Assembly: GCA_001778375.1 (NCBI GenBank)
Contig: MFGV01000041.1
Coordinates: 1-51,507 of the forward strand
DNA length: 51,507 nucleotides
Reading direction: 5' to 3'
Origin: Candidatus Firestonebacteria bacterium RIFOXYD2_FULL_39_29
Lineage (GTDB): Bacteria > Oederibacteriota > D2-FULL-39-29
Positions 41,817-50,737 of the stretch are shown here, piece after piece. A program made the translations under genes and the position numbers. Positions within the stretch are counted from its first letter, which is position 1, and each line of letters begins with the position of its first letter. Below the pieces are notes generated by a model. The model did not search any database. It was not told the DNA's origin and saw nothing but the letters and a program-made list of their open reading frames with translations.

Positions 41817-43367
41817 ATGATACGTTCTATTAAATTATCTCTCAAAGACCTTTTAGGAAAAGAATATATGGAAGGTGTTGTTGAAAACGCCGTTCTATTT
41901 TTAGGGTTAAAGAAAAACGAAGCTCTTAAACTTGCGGCTGAGAAGGTGGAGTTTTATCCCGGGGATTACGAGAAGAGGGCGGATAATCTTATTAAAAGTA
42001 TCGGGACCCGGGTTTGTAAATCACTATATAAAACGGCTTCTGGAGCGGCAACTGATAGTTTTAATAAGGCAACGAATTTAAAAGCGGCTCCTCTTGGCGG
42101 TTTTGCGTTTTTTCGCATCGGCGAGGATGGGCGCCTTTATTTGATCTCTAAGAGCGAGCATTACCACGCATCGCTGGGTCACAACTTCCCCGGATATAGG
42201 TTGCTGCAGATCGCCGGAATGCTTGGTATTACCAATATCACCCATAACAATACTCGGGGTTTTATTACCCGCCGTCTTGAGGAAGAGCTGATCCGCACGG
42301 TCAATGGATTGAAAAAAAACGATATTAAAGATGTTGAAAAGATAAGGATATCCGGAGATAAACACATTCTTAGCAGGGTTTTAAATCTCGAAACCGGGTC
42401 ACTGGCCGTAGAAGCAGGGATTAAGATGATGCTTTCGAGATTTTACCGGTTGGATAAAAAATCGGACGTGCCCATAAATGCTGGAAAGACGCCGGTCTTT
42501 CTTGTAATGGGAGATAATGAGGGAGGGAAAAATTCAAATTATCACGGAACGACTATTTTCGCGCAGATGATGCGCGGTATGTGGCCAAAGATGCATGAAA
42601 AAGCGGTTAAGGCGGGTGTTTCGCTGACTATTCCTGTAAGCATAAATGATATTAAAGATTTCAAAAAGAAATTTAAAAAGTATAATACAGGCAAATACAT
42701 GATTGCCGGGTTTTTGCACGAGATAATAATGATGAATTATGGCGGGATAAAATTAAAACAGAATTATCTGAAAAAAGTTTATAAAATTTGCCATAAAAAT
42801 AATGTCCCGGTTCTTGTTGACGAGATTCAATCCTGCATCTGGTATCCCGGAATGTATCTTTTTAAACTTTACGGGCTGCATCCCGACTTCGTCGCAATCG
42901 GCAAGGGTTTTCCGGGAGGACAATATCCTGCATCAAAAATAATAATGACAAAAGAAATGGATACTCTTAACCAGTTTGGCGCGCTTGTTACGAACGGGCA
43001 GGAGGAGCTGGCCTCGCTTGCGTATTTGATAACTATGGCTTTTGCGGAAGCGAATGCGCCGCATATAAATGAAATCGGAAAGTACTATGAAAAATCTCTG
43101 AGAAAAATGGCGGAAAAATACAAGGGTATCGTAAATATGATTGAAGGCAGGGAACTTCTTTCGTCAATATGTTTTAAAACAGCCGAACAAGCTGCGAAGT
43201 TTGCCGAGTTGCTGGCTGCTGAAGGCATTGACATAAGCGCCCAGACATACAAAGCAAATTGTCCGCCCGCGGCTTTAACAAAACTTCCCATTATTTCTAC
43301 AAAAAAAATGGTGAAGTACCTTATCTGTAAAATGGAATCAGCGTTTATGCGCATGAAAACGGAGTAA
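41817..43367 (+). CDS. Class III aminotransferase
   Basis: A 516-residue PLP enzyme of the class III (acetylornithine/glutamate-1-semialdehyde type) fold: LVDEIQSCIWYPGMYLF with cofactor-binding D335, and VAIGKGFPGGQYPASK with Schiff-base K363. NGQEELASLAYLITMAF follows. A ~150-residue N-terminal part is longer than in ordinary members (ASLGHNFPGYRLLQIAGMLG, THNNTRGFITRRLEEEL). It likely transfers an amino group to or from a keto sugar or an omega-amine. GGAGG-type site precedes ATG 41817. The Gfo/Idh gene follows 3 bases after its stop, placing it in the sugar cluster. Confidence 0.85.
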   Translation: MIRSIKLSLKDLLGKEYMEGVVENAVLFLGLKKNEALKLAAEKVEFYPGDYEKRADNLIKSIGTRVCKSLYKTASGAATDSFNKATNLKAAPLGGFAFFRIGEDGRLYLISKSEHYHASLGHNFPGYRLLQIAGMLGITNITHNNTRGFITRRLEEELIRTVNGLKKNDIKDVEKIRISGDKHILSRVLNLETGSLAVEAGIKMMLSRFYRLDKKSDVPINAGKTPVFLVMGDNEGGKNSNYHGTTIFAQMMRGMWPKMHEKAVKAGVSLTIPVSINDIKDFKKKFKKYNTGKYMIAGFLHEIIMMNYGGIKLKQNYLKKVYKICHKNNVPVLVDEIQSCIWYPGMYLFKLYGLHPDFVAIGKGFPGGQYPASKIIMTKEMDTLNQFGALVTNGQEELASLAYLITMAFAEANAPHINEIGKYYEKSLRKMAEKYKGIVNMIEGRELLSSICFKTAEQAAKFAELLAAEGIDISAQTYKANCPPAALTKLPIISTKKMVKYLICKMESAFMRMKTE

Positions 43368-43370
43368 ATT

Positions 43371-44501
43371 ATGGAAAAAGTTAAGTTTGGAATAATAGGA
43401 TGCGGTCTTATGGGCCGGGAGTTTGCAAGTGCAGCTGCAAGGTGGTGCCATCTTGAAGGAGATATTCCGGCGCCCGAGATAATAGGCATCTCGGATACGA
43501 ATGCCGCGTCATTTGGTTGGTTTGATAAACATTTCCCCGGAATAAAAAAGAAAAGTTCTGATTGTAATGAGCTTCTAAATATGAAAGAAATAGAGGCAAT
43601 CTATTGCGCCGTACCGCACAACCTTCACGAGAAATTATATATAGATATAATAAACTCGGGAAAACATCTTCTTGGTGAAAAACCCTTTGGAATTGACAAG
43701 ACTGCAAATGAAAATATACTTGCCGCTGTTAAGAAGAACCCAAAGGTTTTTGTCAGGTGTTCTTCAGAGTTTCCGTTCTATCCTGCGGCTCAGAGACTCT
43801 GGGACTGGATAGAGAAGAAAGAGTTCGGGCGTATATTAGAAGTTAAAGCCGGTTTTTGTCATTCGAGCGATATGGACCTAAATAAACCTGTTAACTGGAA
43901 GAGACAGTCAAAATACAACGGGGAATATGGCTGTTTGGGAGACCTGGGAATACATGCAGAACATATACCCTTCCGGGCGGGTTGGGTTCCAAAAAATGTC
44001 CACGCGCGGCTTTCAAAGTTTGTTGAAAAACGTCCTGACGGCAGTGGTAAAATGGCAGAATGCGATGTCTGGGATAATGCTTCTCTTTCTTGCGAGGTAA
44101 AAACAGAGCAGGGACCGTTCCCTATGTTTATAGAAACTAAGAGAATGGATCCCGGTGCTACAAATATGTGGTATCTTCAGGTCAAAGGTATGAACGGGTC
44201 TGCATATTTTACCACGGATGATTCTAACGCCTTTCATTATCTGAAAACTGACGGAAAGGAACAGCCGTGGTCGAGGATAGTTGTCGGCTGTAAACCTCAG
44301 TTTCCGGTAATTACCGGAAATATATTTGAATTTGGATTTACCGACGCAATCCTGCAGATGTGGGCGGCTTTTATCTGTGAAGCTGCTGGGAAAAAAATAA
44401 AGTTCGGATGTTTCAGGCCGGAAGAGACAAAAATATCCCACTCGCTTCATACGGCGGCTTTAGAATCTCAAAAAACAAATATGACGGTGGAGGTAAAATG
44501 A
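43371..44501 (+). CDS. Gfo/Idh/MocA-family oxidoreductase 1
   Basis: A 376-residue NAD(P)-dependent dehydrogenase. The Rossmann start is KFGIIGCGLMGREFASAAA; YCAVPHNLHEKLYIDIINSGKHLLGEKPFG holds the conserved E-K-P, and the C-terminal sheet domain includes CLGDLGIHAEHIPF with a conserved D-x-x-x-H type pattern. Members oxidise or reduce sugars and inositols at one carbon. It overlaps the following isomerase-like gene by ATGA. It differs clearly from the second Gfo/Idh protein at 49433, so the cluster may oxidise and re-reduce different carbons. Confidence 0.9.
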   Translation: MEKVKFGIIGCGLMGREFASAAARWCHLEGDIPAPEIIGISDTNAASFGWFDKHFPGIKKKSSDCNELLNMKEIEAIYCAVPHNLHEKLYIDIINSGKHLLGEKPFGIDKTANENILAAVKKNPKVFVRCSSEFPFYPAAQRLWDWIEKKEFGRILEVKAGFCHSSDMDLNKPVNWKRQSKYNGEYGCLGDLGIHAEHIPFRAGWVPKNVHARLSKFVEKRPDGSGKMAECDVWDNASLSCEVKTEQGPFPMFIETKRMDPGATNMWYLQVKGMNGSAYFTTDDSNAFHYLKTDGKEQPWSRIVVGCKPQFPVITGNIFEFGFTDAILQMWAAFICEAAGKKIKFGCFRPEETKISHSLHTAALESQKTNMTVEVK

Positions 44502-45868
44502 GAGAACCAAAAATCGGATTTTTACCTCTTTATCTTGAACTTTACGATAAGTTTGATCCGAAAATAAGAGATGAATTTAAAAATATAGTAGAAGAGCTGA
44601 AGAAGATGCTTTCTTTGAACGCTTTTGTGGTTTCTTCAGGGATTGTAACCAAAAAAAAAGAAGCAGATTGCATGGAAAGAATTTTTAAAAAAGCAAAAGT
44701 TGAGGCTGTCTTTACTTTTCATCTTTCGTACTCTCCGAGTTATCTGGTCTCAAGCATTCTGGCAAGGTTTGGTAAACCGGTGTTCTTTCTAAATACCACG
44801 ATGACCGGGAGTTATAAAAGAATGAAGCCTGAATTTCTTATGCAAAATCATGGTATTCACGGGGTTATGGACCTGGCCTCTGTTTTACGTTCGTATGGAA
44901 AAAGTTATAATATTATCTCAGGGTATCATAAAGATAAAGAATTTAAAGAAAAAATAAAGAAAACTTTAAAGAATATAGCTGCGGCCGGATCTTTTAAAGG
45001 GCAAAAGATAGGTATTACTGGAAAACCGTTTGAGATGATGGGTGATTTTGCAGTACCTTTTGGGCTTTTAAAGAAAAAGTACGGAGCAAGTGTAGTTACT
45101 GTAAAAGAATCTGAAGTTGTCTCCGAAATGAAGAAAATAAAATCCACGGCAATAACAAAAGAGATAAAGAGTGACAGGATAAAATACCGCATGCTAAACG
45201 TTCCGGAAAATGTACATGAAGAAGGCGTGCGCAGCTATCTTGCGATGAAGAGTATTGTGTGCAGGAAAAAACTGGATGCTTTTACCATGAACTTTTTGGA
45301 TTATAAAATAATATCTGTACCTTTTTATGCAATTGACAGATTAATGGAAGACGGATTGGGTTATGCAGGTGAAGGTGATGTACTGACTGCAATGTTAAAA
45401 AAACTCATAGAACCATTTGCCCGCAATTTAATGTTTACAGAGTTTTTCTGTCCGGATTGGAAACGGGGGCTTATTTTGATGTCGCATATGGGAGAGAGTA
45501 ATCCTGTGTTTGCTGAAAAAAAGACACGTCACAGCATTATAGCGAAAAAAGCTTTTGGCAGTGATAAACTTACTATGTACCATAAATACAAAGCAGAGAA
45601 GGGAATGATCACCTTTGTGAATATTTCCAAACTGCCGGATGGCGGATTTAAACTGGTAACCGGGCTTCTCAATATTATTGATGAAAAATTATTTGATTGT
45701 CTGGATATGCCTCAGTTTTCGGTTAAACCCTTTATTCCGGTGGGGGATTTTCTGGAAAAATACTCTATGGCCGGGGGAGGTCACCATATTTATATAGCAA
45801 AAGGCAATATTACAGGGGATATATTGAATGCCGGAACAGTTTTAGGGATGCAGGCATTAAAAATATGA
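44498..45868 (+). CDS. L-arabinose/L-fucose isomerase-like protein
   Basis: A 456-residue protein of the FucI/AraA fold group. Visible family-like features are IGFLPLYLELYDKF at the N-terminus, GYAGEGDVLTAML (metal-binding E region), LMSHMGESNPVFA and AGGGHHIYIAKGNITGDILN with the H-H metal ligands. It should interconvert an aldose and ketose using Mn2+. The start is ATG 44498 in an ATGA overlap, with GGAGG just upstream; longer frames lie within the previous gene. Sequence alone does not decide the sugar. Confidence 0.8.
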   Translation: MREPKIGFLPLYLELYDKFDPKIRDEFKNIVEELKKMLSLNAFVVSSGIVTKKKEADCMERIFKKAKVEAVFTFHLSYSPSYLVSSILARFGKPVFFLNTTMTGSYKRMKPEFLMQNHGIHGVMDLASVLRSYGKSYNIISGYHKDKEFKEKIKKTLKNIAAAGSFKGQKIGITGKPFEMMGDFAVPFGLLKKKYGASVVTVKESEVVSEMKKIKSTAITKEIKSDRIKYRMLNVPENVHEEGVRSYLAMKSIVCRKKLDAFTMNFLDYKIISVPFYAIDRLMEDGLGYAGEGDVLTAMLKKLIEPFARNLMFTEFFCPDWKRGLILMSHMGESNPVFAEKKTRHSIIAKKAFGSDKLTMYHKYKAEKGMITFVNISKLPDGGFKLVTGLLNIIDEKLFDCLDMPQFSVKPFIPVGDFLEKYSMAGGGHHIYIAKGNITGDILNAGTVLGMQALKI

Positions 45869-48279
45869 GAAAAACAGATGTTTTTATAGGATTGGACCTG
45901 GGTACTTCCCAACTTAAAGGAGTAGCGGCAGATAAAGAAGGAAATATTCTTATTGCCAAAAAATGTATTTCACCGGTAATTAAAAAAGGCGGCGGTAAGT
46001 TTGAAATAGATTCAAAAAAATATTACTTTGAGATCTGCAAACTGATTAAGGCGCTTGCCGTAGAAGTGCAGGAAAACAAATACAAAATACGAGCTCTCAG
46101 CATGGCTTCTGCAAGCGGGAACACTCTTTTAATCGGAAAAAACGGAGAACCGCTTTGGAATGCAATAAGCTGGCAGGATAAAAGAATGATAGGCAGACTT
46201 AAGGGATGTTTCAAAGAGCTTGATACAAAATTGGTTCAGGAAATTTTAGGCTGGCCTTTTCTTGAAATGTTCCCGTTAGCGCATATTACCTGGTTTAAAG
46301 AGTTTAAAAAAACTATTTTTAAAAAAACCGCGCTTATAGGAATGACTTCAGAGTATGCGGCTTTTCGTTTAACCGGTAAATGGGGAATGGATCCGTCTTC
46401 CGCTACACCTTTTTACCTGGTGGATCAGAAAAAGGCTCAATACTACAAACCATATCTTGATCAGTTGAATATTAAACGAAAAATGCTTCCTGCAATTATG
46501 AAAGCAAACAGTATTTTAGGGTGTTTGACGAAAAATGCGTCTAAAGAAACAGGTTTAAAAAGAGAGGTAATTGTAATACCGGGTACTTTTGATCATCCGG
46601 CCTGCGCAAGGGGTGCCGGAGTACTTTGTCCCGGTCAGATCCTTTTATCCTGTGGAACTTCCTGGGTTGGATTTTTCCCTGTTAAAGATAGGAAGAAGAT
46701 ATTAAAGTTAAAAATGCTTGCGGATCCGTTCCTGCGTAAGAAGAATACCTGGGCAGGTATGTTTTCCATTCCTGAACTTGGAACTGTTATCGACGAAGCG
46801 GTAAAAGAAATTGCGGGGAAAGGGCGGTATAAGCTTTTTGATGTTCTGGCCGGAACCTATAATGGCAGATTAAAGAGGATTACCAAACCATCCTCCTGGT
46901 CTACAACATTTAAAAAAATGAGAAGAGAAGAAGCTGCTTTTCATGTTATGAGATGGTTATGTATATTGATGAAAAAAAAGATCAAAGAATTAAAGAAAAT
47001 AGGGATAAAGGCTAATAAAGTATATATGGCCGGCGGGCCGTCAAGGAGCGGTATCTGGCCAAAAATAATGGCGGAAACGCTCGGAGTTGAAATAAGATGC
47101 CTGAATAAAGAATATACAGGCGCGGCAGGAGCTGCTCTGACTGCTTCAATAGGTGCAGGAGTTTTTAAAGATGAATTTGAGGCGTGGGAGAAAAGAAGAG
47201 AGAACGTAACTGTCTTTAAACCGGAATCCGGCATACGAAAAAAACTTTTTAACATAAAAGAAATTGACAAGGATGTTTATTCTAAAGAGTTGGCTGAGTT
47301 TTTGCCTGAAAAAATTCTAGATATACACTCACATATTTGGCTTAAGAAGTTTAAAATTAAAACAGAATCAGAAGACAGAGGGGCAGAGTGGCCTAAGCTT
47401 GTGGCTGAGGAAAATTCTATGGAAGATCTTCAAGCTACCTACTCTCTTCTTTTTCCGGGAAAGAAGGTTATCCCTGTTGTCTTTGGTATGCCTGAAAAAT
47501 ACTTGTCGCTTGAAAAAACTAATAATTATGCGTCAATAGCTGCCAAAAAAGAAAATTTTCCAAGCCTTCTGGTCAGTACGCCGGAATGGAGAGGAAAAGA
47601 ACTGGAGAATAGAGTGAAAACCGGGGGATTTATCGGATTAAAACCCTATTTGAATTTTGCGCCGGGGTATATTAAAAGTAAAGATATAGAAATATTTGAT
47701 TTTCTTCCAAAGGAGCAGCTTGAAGTTGCATCCAGGTTTGGCCTTGTAATAATACTTCATATTCCCCGCCCGGGAAGGCTTAAGGATCCTGTCAATATAA
47801 AACAACTCTTGGAAATAGAAAAGAGATATCCGGAAATAAAACTTGTGGTGGCGCATTTGGGCAGGACGTATTGCGAAGAGGATCTTGGGGATGCGTGTAA
47901 ATTATTAGTAAAAACAAAAAATATGATGTTTGATTTTAGTGCTAATACTAATTCGGAAATAATGGAGAAATTTTTGAGGACCTTTGGCCCGGGTCGGTTG
48001 GTTTTCGGCTCGGATTTTCCCATAACCAGAATGAGGATGAAAAGAATCAATGAGAACGGAAAATATGTCAATCTTGTTCCGCCCGGACTCTATGGGGATG
48101 TGTCAAGAGATCCGTCAATGCGGGAGGCTTCGGCAAAAACGATAGAGAAGATGACTTTATTTATATATGAAGAGCTACTGGCCTTTAAAAAAGCCGCACA
48201 GAAAATGAAAATCACTTCAAAAGAAGTTGAGGATGTTTTCTATAACAATGCGGTGAAGTTATTAGGGAGAAGTCTATGA
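45865..48279 (+). CDS. FGGY carbohydrate kinase fused to amidohydrolase (TIM-barrel) domain
   Basis: An 804-residue fusion. Residues ~5-450 are an FGGY sugar kinase: phosphate loop FIGLDLGTSQLKGVAAD, NAISWQDKR, catalytic D243 in PGTFDHPACARG, LLSCGTSWVG, and adenosine-site MAGGPSRSGIWPKIMAE. Residues ~480-804 are an amidohydrolase-2 domain with a full metal set: H488 and H490 (DIHSHIW), H632 (ILHIPRPG), H664 (VVAHLGRTY), D717 (FGSDFP). Related amidohydrolases open sugar lactones or decarboxylate. No stop, frameshift or ribosome site lies at the junction. It overlaps both neighbours by 4 bases. The fusion should couple sugar phosphorylation with a hydrolytic step in one pathway. Confidence 0.88.
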   Translation: MRKTDVFIGLDLGTSQLKGVAADKEGNILIAKKCISPVIKKGGGKFEIDSKKYYFEICKLIKALAVEVQENKYKIRALSMASASGNTLLIGKNGEPLWNAISWQDKRMIGRLKGCFKELDTKLVQEILGWPFLEMFPLAHITWFKEFKKTIFKKTALIGMTSEYAAFRLTGKWGMDPSSATPFYLVDQKKAQYYKPYLDQLNIKRKMLPAIMKANSILGCLTKNASKETGLKREVIVIPGTFDHPACARGAGVLCPGQILLSCGTSWVGFFPVKDRKKILKLKMLADPFLRKKNTWAGMFSIPELGTVIDEAVKEIAGKGRYKLFDVLAGTYNGRLKRITKPSSWSTTFKKMRREEAAFHVMRWLCILMKKKIKELKKIGIKANKVYMAGGPSRSGIWPKIMAETLGVEIRCLNKEYTGAAGAALTASIGAGVFKDEFEAWEKRRENVTVFKPESGIRKKLFNIKEIDKDVYSKELAEFLPEKILDIHSHIWLKKFKIKTESEDRGAEWPKLVAEENSMEDLQATYSLLFPGKKVIPVVFGMPEKYLSLEKTNNYASIAAKKENFPSLLVSTPEWRGKELENRVKTGGFIGLKPYLNFAPGYIKSKDIEIFDFLPKEQLEVASRFGLVIILHIPRPGRLKDPVNIKQLLEIEKRYPEIKLVVAHLGRTYCEEDLGDACKLLVKTKNMMFDFSANTNSEIMEKFLRTFGPGRLVFGSDFPITRMRMKRINENGKYVNLVPPGLYGDVSRDPSMREASAKTIEKMTLFIYEELLAFKKAAQKMKITSKEVEDVFYNNAVKLLGRSL

Positions 48280-49364
48280 ACCTGAAATATAAAAGCGACT
48301 GGGAAGAAACCAAGAAGAGATATAAAGCCTGGTGGGCTCATGACAATAACGGCCGCTGCGGTATGTGGGTAACGGCACGGTTAAAAGGCGTAAAGCCGGC
48401 CATGCTTCCTGAAGTTTCCTCGGATCCGGAGGTTAAATGGCGCAACCTTGAATATCATGCAATTAAAATTGATAATAATCAAAAAAGTACCTTCTATGGC
48501 GGAGAAGCTTTTCCTTCCTGGGACATAGGTCATCCCGGACATGATTCCATGCCTGTTTTTCTCGGGTGCAAGGTAAAACTTGAGGAAACAACCGGCTGGG
48601 TGAATCCTTTATGTACCGTAGAAAAATATGAAACTGATAAACTTGTGTTTAATGAGAATAATCCACATTTTAGGTTTGCTCTGAAATGGCAGAAGTTTGC
48701 CGTAGAAAAGGCCCGGGGCTGTTCTGTTCCTCCGGTTGTGACGGCGCTCGGTGCCTGCGGTGATGCGCTTGCCGGGATAAGGGGCAGTGAACAGCTCCTT
48801 TATGATATTCTGGATATTCCGGAAGAGGTAAAAAAAGCGGATCTTCGCTTAATAGAATTATTTATCAAATATTATTCTTGTTTTTATGAATTGGCAAAAG
48901 AGGCTGCAGAGGGTTCCTCTGCCTGGTTTCCTTTATGGGCTCCCGGAAAATTCTATCCTTTGCAAAATGATTTTGCCTATATGATATCCCCGGAGTCTTT
49001 CAGAAAAGTATTTATGCCGTCGTTGGAGAAACAAATGGAGTTTCTGGATTATTCCGTTTATCATGTTGACGGGGAAGGATGTTTTAATCATCTTGATGCG
49101 ATACTTGAGATAAAAAAACTTCAAGCAGTGCAGATCCTGCCGGGGGACGGTAAACCAACTCCTTTACATTATCTTCCGCTTTTGAAAAAAGTCCAGGCGG
49201 CAAAAAAGAACCTGCATATAACTCTGGAACAAAATGAAGTTGAAGAAGCTCTTAAACTTCTTTCAGCAAAGGGATTGTTTATTCATGTCAATAATATTTT
49301 AGGATCCAAAGAAGATGTTGAAACACTGTTGAAAAATACGGAAAAATGGTCGCATGACAGATGA
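48276..49364 (+). CDS. Uroporphyrinogen decarboxylase (URO-D)-like barrel protein
   Basis: A 362-residue protein with URO-D/methyltransferase-like barrel features: the C-terminal half reads YMISPESFRKVFMPSLEKQMEFLDYSVYHVDGEG, then HYLPLLKKVQ, and LFIHVNNILGSKEDVETLL. Family members decarboxylate uroporphyrinogen or transfer methyl groups with corrinoids, but this is unlikely to be HemE, since the HemE N-terminal signature is absent and it lies inside a sugar operon. URO-D-like genes of unknown function are seen in carbohydrate loci of uncultivated bacteria. The start overlaps the fusion kinase gene by ATGA. The reaction is unknown. Confidence 0.7.
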   Translation: MNLKYKSDWEETKKRYKAWWAHDNNGRCGMWVTARLKGVKPAMLPEVSSDPEVKWRNLEYHAIKIDNNQKSTFYGGEAFPSWDIGHPGHDSMPVFLGCKVKLEETTGWVNPLCTVEKYETDKLVFNENNPHFRFALKWQKFAVEKARGCSVPPVVTALGACGDALAGIRGSEQLLYDILDIPEEVKKADLRLIELFIKYYSCFYELAKEAAEGSSAWFPLWAPGKFYPLQNDFAYMISPESFRKVFMPSLEKQMEFLDYSVYHVDGEGCFNHLDAILEIKKLQAVQILPGDGKPTPLHYLPLLKKVQAAKKNLHITLEQNEVEEALKLLSAKGLFIHVNNILGSKEDVETLLKNTEKWSHDR

Positions 49365-49432
49365 AATACAAGTATAATATTAAAGGTATAAAGCGAAAAC
49401 AGCAACATCGGTATGAAATTACAGGAGGCTTT

Positions 49433-50674
49433 ATGAAAGATAAAATAAAAGTAGGGGTAATTGGTGTAGGCAGGGGGCGATCTTTTATGAATGGTACCAA
49501 ATATGCAGGAATGGAGCTGGTCGCGATCTGTGACAAATGGAAAGAAAAGCTGAAAGAAGTTAATAAAAAATATAATGTTGCGGTATATACTGACTATGAC
49601 AAGTTCCTTAATCATAAAATGGATGCGGTGATTGTGGCAAATTACTTTCACGAACATGCACCTTTTGCTATCAAAGCGCTTAGAGCGGGAAAACATGTGA
49701 TGAGTGAATGCACTCCCGCAAAGACCATGGCGGAATGTGTTGAGCTTGCCAGAGAAGTGGAAAAAAGTAAAAAAATATACGTACTGGCGGAGAATTATCC
49801 TTTTACGGCCTTTAACCAGGAGATGGCGAGATTGTACAAAACCGGGGAGATAGGAAAGATTATTTATGCTGAAGGTGAGTATAATCATCCGATGTCAGCG
49901 GAACAACTTCTCGGAATATCTCCGGGGTGGAACCACTGGAGAAGCTGGATGCCGGCTACTTACTACTGTACTCACGCGCTTGCACCGCTTATGGCAATTA
50001 CGGGGGAAATGCCGGTTTCCGTGAACGGGCAGGCGATGGCAAACTGGGAATACGCAAGAAAAATGATAAGGTTTCAGGATCCGGGGTCAGTGATGCTTGT
50101 CAGAACTAAAGGCGGATCAGTTTTTCGAATATTCGGTACATTCACTCCCGGACATTCAATCTGGTACCGTCTTCATGGAACCAGGGGAAGTATGGAAAAT
50201 GTAAGAAGCGAGGGATACTGGGGTAACGGTCAGGTCAGAATAGTGCATGAACCTTTTGACCTCAAGTCCGGAGAAAGCAGAGAAAAATCCTACAAACCTG
50301 AGTTTCCCGGCTGGGCAAAAGAGTTGGCGGAAAAAGCTGATCATGGCGGCGGGGATTTTTTCACAAATCATATTTTTGCACAAGCTATAAGAACCGGCAA
50401 GCAGCCATTTATGAATGTTTACAGGAGCGTTGCGCAGTCTGCGGTTGCTATTCAGGGCTGGAGAAGTTGTCTTGATAACGGTAATTATTATCCTATACCT
50501 GATTTCAGCAAAGAGTCTGAGAGAAAAAAGTACGAAAATGACAACTGGTCCCCGTTCAAAGAGGATAAGAAGAACGGCCTTCCGCCTTCCAGTATAGAAG
50601 GCGATATGGAATGGACTCCGGCAATGAGAAAAAAAGCAAAGGAGATCTGGAAAAAGACAGGATATAGACCGTAG
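49433..50674 (+). CDS. Gfo/Idh/MocA-family oxidoreductase 2
   Basis: A 413-residue dehydrogenase: Rossmann start KVGVIGVGRGRSFMNGTKYA, VIVANYFHEHAPFAIKALRAGKHVMSECTPAKTM, where the usual E-K-P is E-C-T-P-A-K, then ENYPFTAFNQEM. The changed E-K-P loop is seen in a subgroup of the family and may alter cofactor or substrate binding. A long C-terminal tail ends in EWTPAMRKKAKEIWKKTG. ATG 49433 has AGGAGG at 49423-49428; the 72-base in-frame extension upstream overlaps the URO-D gene and is rejected. It is the last clearly metabolic gene of the cluster. Confidence 0.88.
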   Translation: MKDKIKVGVIGVGRGRSFMNGTKYAGMELVAICDKWKEKLKEVNKKYNVAVYTDYDKFLNHKMDAVIVANYFHEHAPFAIKALRAGKHVMSECTPAKTMAECVELAREVEKSKKIYVLAENYPFTAFNQEMARLYKTGEIGKIIYAEGEYNHPMSAEQLLGISPGWNHWRSWMPATYYCTHALAPLMAITGEMPVSVNGQAMANWEYARKMIRFQDPGSVMLVRTKGGSVFRIFGTFTPGHSIWYRLHGTRGSMENVRSEGYWGNGQVRIVHEPFDLKSGESREKSYKPEFPGWAKELAEKADHGGGDFFTNHIFAQAIRTGKQPFMNVYRSVAQSAVAIQGWRSCLDNGNYYPIPDFSKESERKKYENDNWSPFKEDKKNGLPPSSIEGDMEWTPAMRKKAKEIWKKTGYRP

Positions 50675-50675
50675 A

Positions 50676-50714
50676 GAAACGTTATGAACGTTCCACGTTA
50701 TCAAGTTGCTAACG
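50676..50714. repeat. Family C dispersed repeat, copy 3
   Basis: AACGTTATGAACGTTCCACG and CACGTTATCA plus TGCTAACG follow the stop of the oxidoreductase gene. CACGTTATCA also occurs in the reverse complement of 34286-34320. Confidence 0.55.
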
Positions 50715-50737
50715 AAAAGAAAAGAGGAGGTATAACA

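Noticed and set aside
48276-49364. Heme-pathway uroporphyrinogen decarboxylase HemE
   Set aside because: The HemE N-terminal signature is missing, no heme genes are near and the gene is chained to sugar genes.
49361-49432. N-terminal extension of the second Gfo/Idh/MocA protein
   Set aside because: AGGAGG at 49423-49428 points to ATG 49433 and the Rossmann start follows at once.
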